Positions 1-7,701 of a stretch of DNA of 64,000 nt are shown piece by piece (positions within the stretch are counted from its first letter, which is position 1; every line of letters begins with the position of its first letter). The position numbers and the translations under genes are program-made. Source of the stretch: Phytopseudomonas punonensis. GTDB lineage: Bacteria; Pseudomonadota; Gammaproteobacteria; Pseudomonadales; Pseudomonadaceae. The notes beneath the pieces are model-generated. The model was not told the origin of the DNA and made no database searches. It worked only from the letters and a program-made list of their open reading frames with translations. The stretch covers positions 994,115-1,058,114 of the forward strand of contig NZ_FRBQ01000001.1 in NCBI RefSeq assembly GCF_900142655.1, written 5' to 3'.

Positions 1-1666
1 CCCCAACGGTCACCCGGATCGCGAACAACGCCACGGCCCGAAACAGCCCCGCGTACTGGTGCTCACTCCCACTCGCGAACTGGCCGCCCAGGTGCATGAC
101 AGCTTCAAGCTATATGCCCGTGACCTGAAATTCGTCAGTACCTGCATCTTTGGTGGTGTTGGCATGAACCCGCAGGTGCAGGCATTGGCCAAGGGCGTCG
201 ACGTACTGGTCGCCTGCCCGGGTCGCCTGCTCGACCTCGCCGGCCAAGGCAGCGTCGACCTGTCCCACGTGGAAATCCTCGTGCTGGACGAAGCCGACCG
301 CATGCTCGACATGGGCTTCATTCACGATGTGAAGAAAGTCCTCGCCCGCTTGCCGGCCAAGCGTCAGAACCTGCTGTTCTCGGCGACCTTCTCGAAGGAC
401 ATCACCGACCTCGCCGGCAAGCTGCTGCACAACCCGGAGCGCATCGAAGTCACGCCGCCGAACACCACGGTCGAGCGTATCGAACAGCGCGTATTCCGTC
501 TGGCGGCCAGCCACAAGCGCGCCCTGCTCGCTCACCTGATCACCGCAGGCGCCTGGGAACAGGTACTGGTGTTCACCCGTACCAAGCATGGCGCCAACCG
601 CCTGGCCGAGTACCTGGACAAACACGGCCTGCCGGCCGTAGCGATTCATGGCAACAAGAGCCAGAACGCCCGTACCAAAGCCCTGGCCGACTTCAAGGCC
701 AATCAGGTTCGCATCCTCGTCGCAACCGATATCGCCGCCCGCGGCCTGGATATCGACCAGTTGCCTCACGTGGTCAACTTCGAGCTGCCTAACGTCGAAG
801 AAGATTACGTACACCGTATCGGCCGTACCGGCCGTGCCGGTCGTAGCGGTGAGGCGATCTCATTGGTTGCGCCGGACGAAGAGAAGCTGCTCAAGGGCAT
901 CGAGCGGATGACCAAGCAGAAGATCCCTGACGGCGATCTGATGGGCTTCGATGCCAGCAAAGTCGAGGCCGAGCGCCCGGAAGTTCGTGAGCCGCAGAAG
1001 CCGCGTCAACCGCGTGGTGCCAAGCCGGAAGGCGAACGCCAGAATGGCGGCCGTCGCGACAAAGGCAAGGACGGCGGCCGAGCGAAAACTCAGCCCCAGG
1101 CCAAGGCCAAGCCAGCTCGCGGCCAACAGCCGCGCAGCCAGGCACGCCCAGCGCCTGCAGCAGGCGCCCCGGCCCTGCCACCGGATCGCGCACCGGACGA
1201 GTTCCGCGATGACGAGATCGACAACTTCGGTAACCGCGCTGACTACGTACCGACCCAGGAGAAGCCGCAAGGCCGTGGTCGTCGTCCAGGCGGCGGTCAA
1301 AATGCCGGCGGTGCGGCAGGCCAGGCTCCACGTGGTCAGGGCAAAGGCCCGCGTACCGGCGGCGGTGGCGCGGGTGCCAATGGCGGCGGCAAACGTCAGG
1401 GCCAGGGTCAAGGCGGCGGTCGTAACCGCGGCGGCGACAACCGTGGCCGTGGTGCACGTGACAACGTCACCACTTCGCTGAACCGTGATGAGCTGCCACG
1501 TCGTGAAGGCCCGCGTCGCGACACTCCCGAGAAGCAGCCGATCATCATGCACAAGGCTTCGCGCAGTGATCGCCTGCCGACCGCCGAACAGCTCGATCAG
1601 TTGCCAAGCAGCCGCCCACGTGGCGAGAAGCCTGCTCTGCTGACCCGCAACCGCGACAGCGAGTGA
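1..1666 (+). CDS. rhlE: DEAD-box RNA helicase, RhlE type (5' end outside window)
   Basis: ATP-dependent RNA helicase acting in ribosome assembly and RNA turnover. The reading frame is already open at base 2, so the N-terminus with the Q motif and Walker A lies upstream. Visible in order are motif Ia (PTRELAAQ), motif II ([12 protein letters not shown]), motif III (SAT), and the C-terminal helicase motifs ARGLDI and [11 protein letters not shown]. After the core comes a tail of roughly 230 residues rich in Arg, Gly, Pro, Lys and Gln, including RGG-like runs, which is typical of RNA-binding tails in Pseudomonas RhlE. RhlE is preferred over other DEAD helicases because of the RhlE-type core and this tail. 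Two strong hairpins follow the stop. Confidence 0.93.
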   Translation, partial: PNGHPDREQRHGPKQPRVLVLTPTRELAAQVHDSFKLYARDLKFVSTCIFGGVGMNPQVQALAKGVDVLVACPGRLLDLAGQGSVDLSHVEILVLDEADRMLDMGFIHDVKKVLARLPAKRQNLLFSATFSKDITDLAGKLLHNPERIEVTPPNTTVERIEQRVFRLAASHKRALLAHLITAGAWEQVLVFTRTKHGANRLAEYLDKHGLPAVAIHGNKSQNARTKALADFKANQVRILVATDIAARGLDIDQLPHVVNFELPNVEEDYVHRIGRTGRAGRSGEAISLVAPDEEKLLKGIERMTKQKIPDGDLMGFDASKVEAERPEVREPQKPRQPRGAKPEGERQNGGRRDKGKDGGRAKTQPQAKAKPARGQQPRSQARPAPAAGAPALPPDRAPDEFRDDEIDNFGNRADYVPTQEKPQGRGRRPGGGQNAGGAAGQAPRGQGKGPRTGGGGAGANGGGKRQGQGQGGGRNRGGDNRGRGARDNVTTSLNRDELPRREGPRRDTPEKQPIIMHKASRSDRLPTAEQLDQLPSSRPRGEKPALLTRNRDSE

Positions 1667-1673
1667 TGGCTCG

Positions 1674-1706
1674 TTGAATACCGGGGCCCACGGCCCCGGT
1701 ATTCAA
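1674..1706 (+). terminator. Inverted repeat downstream of rhlE
   Basis: Perfect 15-bp arms (ttgaataccggggcc / ggccccggtattcaa) surround a 3-nt loop, starting 8 bases after the rhlE stop codon. There is no clean T run directly after it, so it could be a stability hairpin as well as a terminator. Confidence 0.6.
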
Positions 1707-1720
1707 AAGGTCCACAAACA

Positions 1721-1747
1721 AAAACGCCGGCTCAGAGCCGGCGTTTT
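1721..1747. terminator. Bidirectional intrinsic terminator between rhlE and yceI
   Basis: The stem aaaacgccggctc/gagccggcgtttt has a 1-nt centre, with an A run on the left and a T run on the right. It would therefore terminate transcription from both convergent genes, rhlE and yceI. Confidence 0.85.
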
Positions 1748-1764
1748 TGTTTCTAGCGTCAGGC

Positions 1765-2343
1765 TTACTTGCGCACGCCTTCCACGGAGATGATCAGCTC
1801 GACTTCTTGCGAAGCCGGGCCCAGATCTTTCTCGATGTTGAAGTCTTTCAGCTTCAGCTTGGTGCTGCCTTCGAAACCGGCGCGGTAGCCGCCCCACGGG
1901 TCTTTACCCTCGCCGATGAACTTGGCGGCGATGACCACTGGCTTGGTGACGCCATTGAGGGTCAGGTCGCCGGTGATGTCGGCGGTGTCCTTGCCAGTCG
2001 ATTTAACGGCTGTGGATGCGAAGGTCGCAGTCGGGTTCTTGCTCACGTTGAGGAAGTCGCTGCTGCGAATGTGCTTGTCACGTTCGGCGTGGTTGGTGTC
2101 GACGCTTTCGGTCTTCAGGGTCACGTTGACCTTGCTGGCCTCAGGGTTCTTCTCATCGAAGCTGAAGGTACCGTCGAAATCCTTGAAGGTGCCGTAAAGC
2201 CAGCTGTAGCCCAGGTGGCTGATCTTGAAATTGACGAAGGCGTGCTGGCCTTGTTTGTCGATGGCGTAGTCAGCAGCCATCACCTGGCCTGCGCTCAGCA
2301 GCGCGGTGCCCAGAGCCAGTGCGGCGAAAGTCTTCTTCAACAT
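1765..2343 (-). CDS. YceI-family periplasmic lipocalin-like protein
   Basis: Secreted protein of the YceI family, whose members bind polyisoprenoid or amphiphilic ligands in a lipocalin-like barrel. The start at 2343 is chosen because it opens a clean signal peptide ([12 protein letters not shown]... ending near QVMA) and has AAGGAG just upstream; an in-frame start further upstream would put about 14 hydrophilic residues in front. The mature part contains YceI signatures such as [15 protein letters not shown] and the terminal VEGVRK. It lies 63 bp downstream of a cytochrome b561 gene on the same strand, the same pairing as yceJ-yceI in E. coli, which suggests a shared transcript. In P. aeruginosa the equivalent family member is a secreted protein. 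Confidence 0.92.
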   Translation of the reverse strand: MLKKTFAALALGTALLSAGQVMAADYAIDKQGQHAFVNFKISHLGYSWLYGTFKDFDGTFSFDEKNPEASKVNVTLKTESVDTNHAERDKHIRSSDFLNVSKNPTATFASTAVKSTGKDTADITGDLTLNGVTKPVVIAAKFIGEGKDPWGGYRAGFEGSTKLKLKDFNIEKDLGPASQEVELIISVEGVRK

Positions 2344-2406
2344 AAGAACTCCTTGTGGAACGAAAGGAACGGCATCGCGCAGCAATGCCGAAGAAACAGC
2401 TGAGAA

Positions 2407-2952
2407 TCAGCGCCCGAATATACGCAGCAGGGTGCGATCACGGTCGATAAAGTGGTGTTTCAGCGCAGCCAGGCCATGCAGAACCGCAAAGATCACGATA
2501 GCCCAAGCGAGATACTCATGGACCAAACCAGCAACATCGCCCTGATTGGGAATACTGGTCACGCTAGCAGGCACGTCGAACCAGCCAAACACGCTAATCG
2601 GGCGACCCTCGGCGGTGGAAATCAGGTAGCCCGAGGTCATCAGCACGAACAGGCCCAGGTACAGAAAAGCATGCCCCAGCTTGCTGGCCACTCGGGTCAG
2701 CCGACCGTGTTCGGGCAGTGCCGGAGGTGGCGGGCTAGCCAGACGCCACAGCACGCGAACAGTCATGACCACAAACAGCAGAATGCCGATGCTTTTATGA
2801 ATGTTCGGCGCGGTCTGGTACCAGCTGCTGTAGTAGCTCAGGCCGACCATCCAGAAACCCAGGGCAAACAGGCCGAAAACTGCAATGGCCACCAGCCAAT
2901 GCAGAGAAACACTGATAAGACCGTAACGGAACGTAGAATTACGCCACTGCAT
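2407..2952 (-). CDS. Cytochrome b561 (inner-membrane di-heme protein)
   Basis: Four-helix membrane cytochrome b561 of the bacterial YceJ/CybB group, likely passing electrons between quinol and a periplasmic or membrane partner. The 181-residue form starting MQWRNSTFRYG at 2952 is preferred because bacterial b561 proteins begin shortly before the first helix, and GGAAG lies upstream; a longer in-frame start adds 29 poorly conserved residues. Candidate heme ligands are His18 in the first helix (SVSLHWLV), the His in NIHKSIG, the His in LGHAFLYLG and the His in AVLHGLAALKHHF. It is transcribed ahead of yceI. A second b561 paralogue sits 2.7 kb away. Confidence 0.9.
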   Translation of the reverse strand: MQWRNSTFRYGLISVSLHWLVAIAVFGLFALGFWMVGLSYYSSWYQTAPNIHKSIGILLFVVMTVRVLWRLASPPPPALPEHGRLTRVASKLGHAFLYLGLFVLMTSGYLISTAEGRPISVFGWFDVPASVTSIPNQGDVAGLVHEYLAWAIVIFAVLHGLAALKHHFIDRDRTLLRIFGR

Positions 2953-3217
2953 GGCCTGCTTCCAGAAATTGAGTTGGAGAGAGATTAGCAACAAACCTAT
3001 CGAGTAATAGCAGAAATTGTTGCTATGAAACATCAACAAAGACGATAGCTAACGCAGCCGATTGCTTGCCAACCGAGTTAGTCAAAAGTGTTTTAGAGAT
3101 GTTCAGGGGACCCATACCGACTGGTCGTTTCAGATAGACCGACGGTTGCCGACGCGAGAAAACAACCGGCAGGCGCATCTGATAGGCTTGCCCGCTGACA
3201 ATTGGGAGAGCGACTCG

Positions 3218-4618
3218 ATGAGCAACCAACACTGGATGCAGCGTGACCTGGACGTCCTCTGGCACCCCTGTACACAGATGAAGGACCACGAGCGCCTGCC
3301 GCTGATTCCGATCCGCCGTGGCGAAGGTGTATGGCTGGAAGACTTCGAGGGTAAGCGCTACCTCGATGCGGTGAGCTCCTGGTGGGTGAACGTGTTCGGG
3401 CACGCCAACCCACGTATCGGCGAGCGCATCAAGGCGCAGATCGACACCCTTGAGCATGTGATGCTGGCCGGCTTCAGCCACCAACCGGTGGTGGAGCTGT
3501 CCGAACGTCTGGTGAGCATCACCCCGCCAGGCCTAAACCGGGTGTTCTACGCCGACAACGGTTCTTCCGGGATCGAAGTGGCGCTGAAGATGAGCTTTCA
3601 CTACTGGCTCAACAGCGGCAAACCGGCGAAGAAGCGCTTCGTGACCCTGACCAATAGTTACCACGGCGAGACCGTGGCAGCGATGTCGGTGGGCGACGTG
3701 GCGCTGTTCACCGACACCTACAAAGCGCTGCTGCTCGACACCCTCAAGGTGCCGAGCCCGGACTGCTACCTGCGCCCGGAGGGCGTGAGTTGGGAGGAAC
3801 ACTCTCGGACGATGTTCGCCGCCATGGAGCAAACCCTGGCCGAACACCACCACGAAGTGGCGGCGGTGATTGTCGAGCCGCTGATTCAGGGCGCCGGCGG
3901 CATGCGTATGTATCACCCGATCTACCTGACGCTGCTGCGCGAAGCGTGTGATCGCTACGGCGTGCACCTGATTCACGACGAGATCGCCGTCGGCTTCGGC
4001 CGTACCGGCACTATGTTCGCCTGCGAGCAGGCCGGCATTACCCCGGACTTCCTGGTGCTGTCTAAGGCGCTCACCGGCGGCTATCTGCCGATGGCAGCGG
4101 TGTTGACCACCGATGTTGTCTATGGCGCCTTCTACGACGACTACGCCACCCTGCGCGCCTTCCTGCACTCACACACCTACACCGGCAACCCGCTGGCCTG
4201 CGCGGCTGCCCTGGCGACGCTGGACATCTTCGAAGAGGACGGCGTGATCGAGGCCAACAAAAAGCTGGCCAGCCGCATGGCGAGCGCCACGGCGCATCTG
4301 GCGGATCACCCGCATGTCGCCGAAGTACGCCAGACCGGTATGGCCCTGGCCATCGAAATGGTCCAAGACAAAGCCGGCAAGGTCGCCTACCCCTGGCAGG
4401 AGCGTCGCGGCCTGCAGGTCTACCAACATGCTCTGACCCGCGGCGCACTGCTGCGGCCGCTCGGCAGCGTGGTGTATTTCCTGCCGCCCTACGTGATCAG
4501 CGAAGAGCAGATCGACTTCCTTGCCGACGTCGCCAGCGAAGGCATCGACCTGGCCACCCGCACCTCAGTCAGCGTGGCCACCGACACCCGTTACCCCGGC
4601 TTTCGCGATCCGGGCTGA
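3218..4618 (+). CDS. bioA: Adenosylmethionine-8-amino-7-oxononanoate aminotransferase
   Basis: PLP enzyme of biotin synthesis that converts KAPA to DAPA using S-adenosylmethionine as amino donor. The start at 3218 (MSNQHWMQRDLDVLWHPCTQ) gives 466 residues, the usual BioA length, and has GGGAG about 8 bases upstream; the frame stays open 52 codons further 5' without conserved sequence. Seen motifs are WHPCTQMKDH at the N-terminus, SSWWVN, YHGETVAAMSVG and the PLP-lysine segment VLSKALTGGYLPM with Lys283. The 265-bp region upstream, shared with the divergent cytochrome b561 gene, should hold both promoters. rsmE follows, as in P. aeruginosa. Confidence 0.97.
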   Translation: MSNQHWMQRDLDVLWHPCTQMKDHERLPLIPIRRGEGVWLEDFEGKRYLDAVSSWWVNVFGHANPRIGERIKAQIDTLEHVMLAGFSHQPVVELSERLVSITPPGLNRVFYADNGSSGIEVALKMSFHYWLNSGKPAKKRFVTLTNSYHGETVAAMSVGDVALFTDTYKALLLDTLKVPSPDCYLRPEGVSWEEHSRTMFAAMEQTLAEHHHEVAAVIVEPLIQGAGGMRMYHPIYLTLLREACDRYGVHLIHDEIAVGFGRTGTMFACEQAGITPDFLVLSKALTGGYLPMAAVLTTDVVYGAFYDDYATLRAFLHSHTYTGNPLACAAALATLDIFEEDGVIEANKKLASRMASATAHLADHPHVAEVRQTGMALAIEMVQDKAGKVAYPWQERRGLQVYQHALTRGALLRPLGSVVYFLPPYVISEEQIDFLADVASEGIDLATRTSVSVATDTRYPGFRDPG

Positions 4619-4746
4619 TGAGCAACGGTAGACGGTAGGTGGCAGCTCACTCCACCTGCCGCTCTCGATGACGAGTCGCCTCACAACCTGCACAAAATCA
4701 CTCACCCGGTTATGCTGCCACCCCCACCATTACGCCCTATATCGCC

Positions 4747-5466
4747 ATGCGCCTTTCCCGCTTCTTCATCGACGCCCCTTTATCGCTCGGCCAGCACGAG
4801 CTGCCGGAAGCTCAAGCCCATTACATCGGCCGCGTGCTGCGGCACTCGGTGGGCGATGCCGTGCAACTGTTCGATGGCAGCGGCCAGGAGTTTCTCGGCG
4901 AGCTGATCGAAGTGGGCAAGAAGAACGTGCGCGTCGAGCTGCGCGAACAATTCGCCGGGCAAGCCGAGTCGCCGCTGCACATCCATCTTGGGCAGGGGCT
5001 GTCGCGCGGCGAGCGTATGGACTGGGCGATCCAGAAGGCCACCGAGCTCGGAGCTCAGGAGATCAGCCCGATCATCAGTGCCCGCTGCGAGGTGCGCCTG
5101 AAAGACGAGCGCACCGACAAACGCATGGCGCACTGGCGCCAGGTGGCGATCAGCGCCTGTGAGCAATGCGGCCGTTCGATGCTGCCGTTGATTCATTCGC
5201 CCATCACCCTCAACGACTGGCTGCAGCAGAGCAGAGCAGACCTCAAGCTGGTGCTGCATCCGGTTGCCGAGCCATTGAGCAGCCACGCCAAACCGTCCTC
5301 GCTGGCCTTTCTGATCGGCCCTGAAGGCGGCCTTGGCGATGCCGAGGTCGAACAGGCCCAGGCTGCAGGCTTCCAGGCTGCACGCCTGGGCCCGCGAGTA
5401 TTGCGCACCGAGACCGCGCCAGTTGTGGCACTGTCGGTAGCGCAGCATCTCTGGGGCGACTTCTAG
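4747..5466 (+). CDS. rsmE: 16S rRNA (uracil1498-N3)-methyltransferase
   Basis: SPOUT-class methyltransferase that makes m3U1498 in the decoding region of 16S rRNA. The 239-residue product has the N-terminal PUA-like part (MRLSRFFID... HYIGRVLRHSVGD), and the knotted SAM-binding C-terminus with LIGPEGGLGDAEV and RLGPRVLRTETAP, both diagnostic for RsmE. It follows bioA by 128 bp on the same strand and may be co-transcribed. No strong Shine-Dalgarno sequence is visible, but the ATG start matches family alignments. Confidence 0.96.
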   Translation: MRLSRFFIDAPLSLGQHELPEAQAHYIGRVLRHSVGDAVQLFDGSGQEFLGELIEVGKKNVRVELREQFAGQAESPLHIHLGQGLSRGERMDWAIQKATELGAQEISPIISARCEVRLKDERTDKRMAHWRQVAISACEQCGRSMLPLIHSPITLNDWLQQSRADLKLVLHPVAEPLSSHAKPSSLAFLIGPEGGLGDAEVEQAQAAGFQAARLGPRVLRTETAPVVALSVAQHLWGDF

Positions 5467-5607
5467 GTTCTTTGCCGTTGTTCTCAGTCTGCTCGATCAC
5501 TCATGGGCTGGCGTAGCGATTTGGCAGCAAAGCCCTAAGAAAACCATGGCCGATTGACTATGCTGAGTGCTTGAGCCGGTTCACCTAGCGTGACGAGAAG
5601 GGATGCC

Positions 5608-6132
5608 ATGAGAGCGCGCTATTCGGGTACTCAGATATTTCTGCATTGGCTCAGCGCGCTGCTGGTCATCTGCACGCTGCTGCTGCCCTACAGCCAAGAC
5701 CTGATCGCTGACGTGCTGGGCAGTGCCGGCGGCGTCTTCACGTTGCACAAATCCCTCGGTCTGACAATTCTGCTGCTTACCTTGCTGCGTCTAGTTATCC
5801 GCGCTCGCTTGGGCGAACCACTGCTGCTGGAAACTAGCGCGCGCTGGAAGCGTCACGCATCGAAGACCACTCACGCCGCGCTGTACCTGCTGCTGCTATT
5901 GATGCCGCTCAGCGGCCTGCTGTTCGGCAAGCGGCCAGTGGAGCTGTTCTGGTTGCTGAGCGTTGGTCCGCTGCCGCTTTCTGATGAAGCCCGGGCAATC
6001 GCCCGCCAATTTCACCTGACAGCCAAGTACCTGCTGTTCGCACTGATTCTGGGCCATGCGGCTATGGCGCTCTGGCACCATTATCTGCTGCGTGATGGCG
6101 TGCTCAGCGCGATGCTGCCACGGCGAGACTGA
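5608..6132 (+). CDS. Second cytochrome b561-type membrane protein
   Basis: A 174-residue b561-like protein with four predicted helices and His in the first (IFLHWLSALL), second (TLHKSLGLTILLL), third (KTTHAALYLLLLLMP) and fourth (LGHAAMALWHHYLL) segments, the pattern of di-heme b561 proteins. The ATG at 5608 is chosen over a GTG at 5590 because GAGAAGGGA lies at a good distance before it. It is convergent with chpC. In P. aeruginosa, as recalled, this position next to the Chp cluster is occupied by chpD and chpE. Its electron partner is unknown. Confidence 0.85.
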   Translation: MRARYSGTQIFLHWLSALLVICTLLLPYSQDLIADVLGSAGGVFTLHKSLGLTILLLTLLRLVIRARLGEPLLLETSARWKRHASKTTHAALYLLLLLMPLSGLLFGKRPVELFWLLSVGPLPLSDEARAIARQFHLTAKYLLFALILGHAAMALWHHYLLRDGVLSAMLPRRD

Positions 6133-6152
6133 AACCTGGCTGTGCGCGACGC

Positions 6153-6180
6153 TGATGCCGATCAGATCAGTTCGGCATCA
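6153..6180. terminator. Hairpin between convergent cytochrome and chpC genes
   Basis: Perfect 9-bp arms (tgatgccga/tcggcatca) with a 10-nt loop, overlapping the last codons of chpC and lying 21 bases after the cytochrome stop. There is no T run, so a terminator role is only a suggestion. Confidence 0.35.
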
Positions 6181-6632
6181 GCGAGCAACTGCTCAAGCCC
6201 TTCCAGATCGGGAATGCGCAGCACCGCGTCGTCGACCTTGACGGCCGCCAGTTCCAGCGGCGCCAGCTCGACATCCGCCCGCGGCAGATCCTCGTTCACA
6301 CGCAGAGAACGCGGGATGCCCTGCACCAGCAAGGCAATGAACTTGACGTTGGCACGGCCACCGATGGCGTTGAGAATCGCGATACGCGCGCCATCGCCGA
6401 TTACCGGCTGAGCCCCACTGGCAGCCTCGAAGCTCAGCAGCGGCAGGCTCAGGTCACGCCAGGCCACCTGGCCGAGAAACCAGTCGGGCATCCCGGCCAT
6501 GGCCGGCGGAGCGCGATAGGCAATCAGCTCTGCCACCGCCACGTTGGGCAGCAGCAGCGTACGATCGGCCAACGGCACGACCAGACCGGTCAGGCTGCTG
6601 ACGCTGTTCTGGGTAACGACGGCTTGGCTCAT
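6162..6632 (-). CDS. chpC: ChpC, CheW-like adaptor of the pilus chemosensory system
   Basis: Cytoplasmic CheW-domain protein that couples chemoreceptor and histidine kinase ChpA in the type IV pilus chemosensory pathway. The 156-residue product is one CheW fold (TGLVVPLADRTLLLPN... GQVAWRDLSLPLLSFE). AGGAT precedes the ATG. It is the last gene of a minus-strand cluster running pilG-pilH-pilI-pilJ-pilK-chpA-chpB-chpC, with 46 bp between chpB and chpC. The assignment rests mostly on position, since CheW domains alone do not separate ChpC from PilI. The chpD and chpE genes that follow in P. aeruginosa are not present here. Confidence 0.9.
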   Translation of the reverse strand: MSQAVVTQNSVSSLTGLVVPLADRTLLLPNVAVAELIAYRAPPAMAGMPDWFLGQVAWRDLSLPLLSFEAASGAQPVIGDGARIAILNAIGGRANVKFIALLVQGIPRSLRVNEDLPRADVELAPLELAAVKVDDAVLRIPDLEGLEQLLADAELI

Positions 6633-6678
6633 GAAAACATCCTGTTATGCAGCGAACGGGTAAAAGAAAGACGACGGC

Positions 6679-7701
6679 CTAGCGGCATTGCTCGGCAAGG
6701 TGCTCGACCAAGGCGGCGGCCAGCTCTCGTGGCTCAGCGGTAAAGCTGCTGTAGCCACCTTCGCGCAGGCTGTCAGGCATGCTAGAGCAGGCGCAGCTGT
6801 CGGCCCGCTGGGTCCAGATGACCCCGCCCTGGCGTTTCACGTAGGCCGCGGCAGCACTGCCGTCACTGCCCATGCCGCTGAAGGCGATCACACCGCTGGC
6901 GGCGGCGTAACGCTGCGCCAGATTGAGCATCATCTGGTCTATCGACGGGCTGTAGGGCTCGGGCCAGGGACGGTTGACGACGCGCATCACACCGTCATCA
7001 GCGAAGGTCAGCTCATTGCTGATCGGCACGACGACCACTTCGCCGCAGCGCAGGGTGTCGCCATCACGCACCGTGCCGACCCGCCACTGGCTGTGCCGGC
7101 CAACGGCCTGGGGCAGCGTGGCTTCGAAGCTGGGATCGATATGCTGAGCGTAGAGAAAGGCGATCGGCAGGCCGCCAGGCAGCGCGTCGAGAAAGGCCTT
7201 CACCGCAGCCGGGCCGCCAAGCGATGCCGCCAACAGCCAGACCTGTTTGGCGGGCTCCCCAGCCTGCAACGTTGTGTTGGCGAGCACCGCCGGCAATTCG
7301 ATACGCCCGGGGCGCTGCGCTTCGGTGAGCAGACCATCCAGACCGCCACCAGCAGTGGCCAGGGCAGGGTCGCCGACCAGCTTCTTCAGCTTGCCGACCA
7401 AACGGCGCTCCCAACGCGGGTAATGCTCGGAGCTGCGCTCCGGCGCATGGCCCTCGCCAAACAGAACAGGCACGTTGGAGTCGGCCAGCAGGGTATCGAT
7501 CAGAGGCAGATCATCGGACTGCACCAGATCGACCAGCCACAGGTCCGCCTCGCAGGCCTGCAAAGCCGCGTCGTCAAGACGCGCCGGATCGTTGTTGAGT
7601 ACCACCTGATAACCATTGCTGCTCAGGGCCTGCTGCAGCACATGGCGCTGCAACGAGGTATCGGCGATCACGGCAATGCGCGCAGCGTTGCTGGCACTCA
7701 T
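6679..7701 (-). CDS. chpB: ChpB, CheB-like receptor methylesterase
   Basis: Probable methylesterase that removes methyl groups from PilJ and so tunes adaptation in twitching chemotaxis. The N-terminal 120 residues resemble a receiver domain but are poorly conserved. The C-terminal CheB domain has the catalytic triad context: Ser in LLAASLGGPAAV, His in YAQHIDPSF and Asp in SGMGSDGSAAA. The start at 7701 is chosen because its ATG overlaps the chpA stop as ATGA, the usual sign of translational coupling; an upstream in-frame ATG would add only five residues. It acts opposite PilK, the CheR homologue encoded upstream. Confidence 0.93.
   Translation of the reverse strand: MSASNAARIAVIADTSLQRHVLQQALSSNGYQVVLNNDPARLDDAALQACEADLWLVDLVQSDDLPLIDTLLADSNVPVLFGEGHAPERSSEHYPRWERRLVGKLKKLVGDPALATAGGGLDGLLTEAQRPGRIELPAVLANTTLQAGEPAKQVWLLAASLGGPAAVKAFLDALPGGLPIAFLYAQHIDPSFEATLPQAVGRHSQWRVGTVRDGDTLRCGEVVVVPISNELTFADDGVMRVVNRPWPEPYSPSIDQMMLNLAQRYAAASGVIAFSGMGSDGSAAAAYVKRQGGVIWTQRADSCACSSMPDSLREGGYSSFTAEPRELAAALVEHLAEQCR

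Noticed and set aside
110..814. Long minus-strand open frame inside the rhlE gene
   Set aside because: It mirrors the helicase codons in a GC-rich genome and has no recognisable domain or ribosome binding site. Many comparable antisense frames in chpA, spoT, metX and hemW were left out for the same reason.
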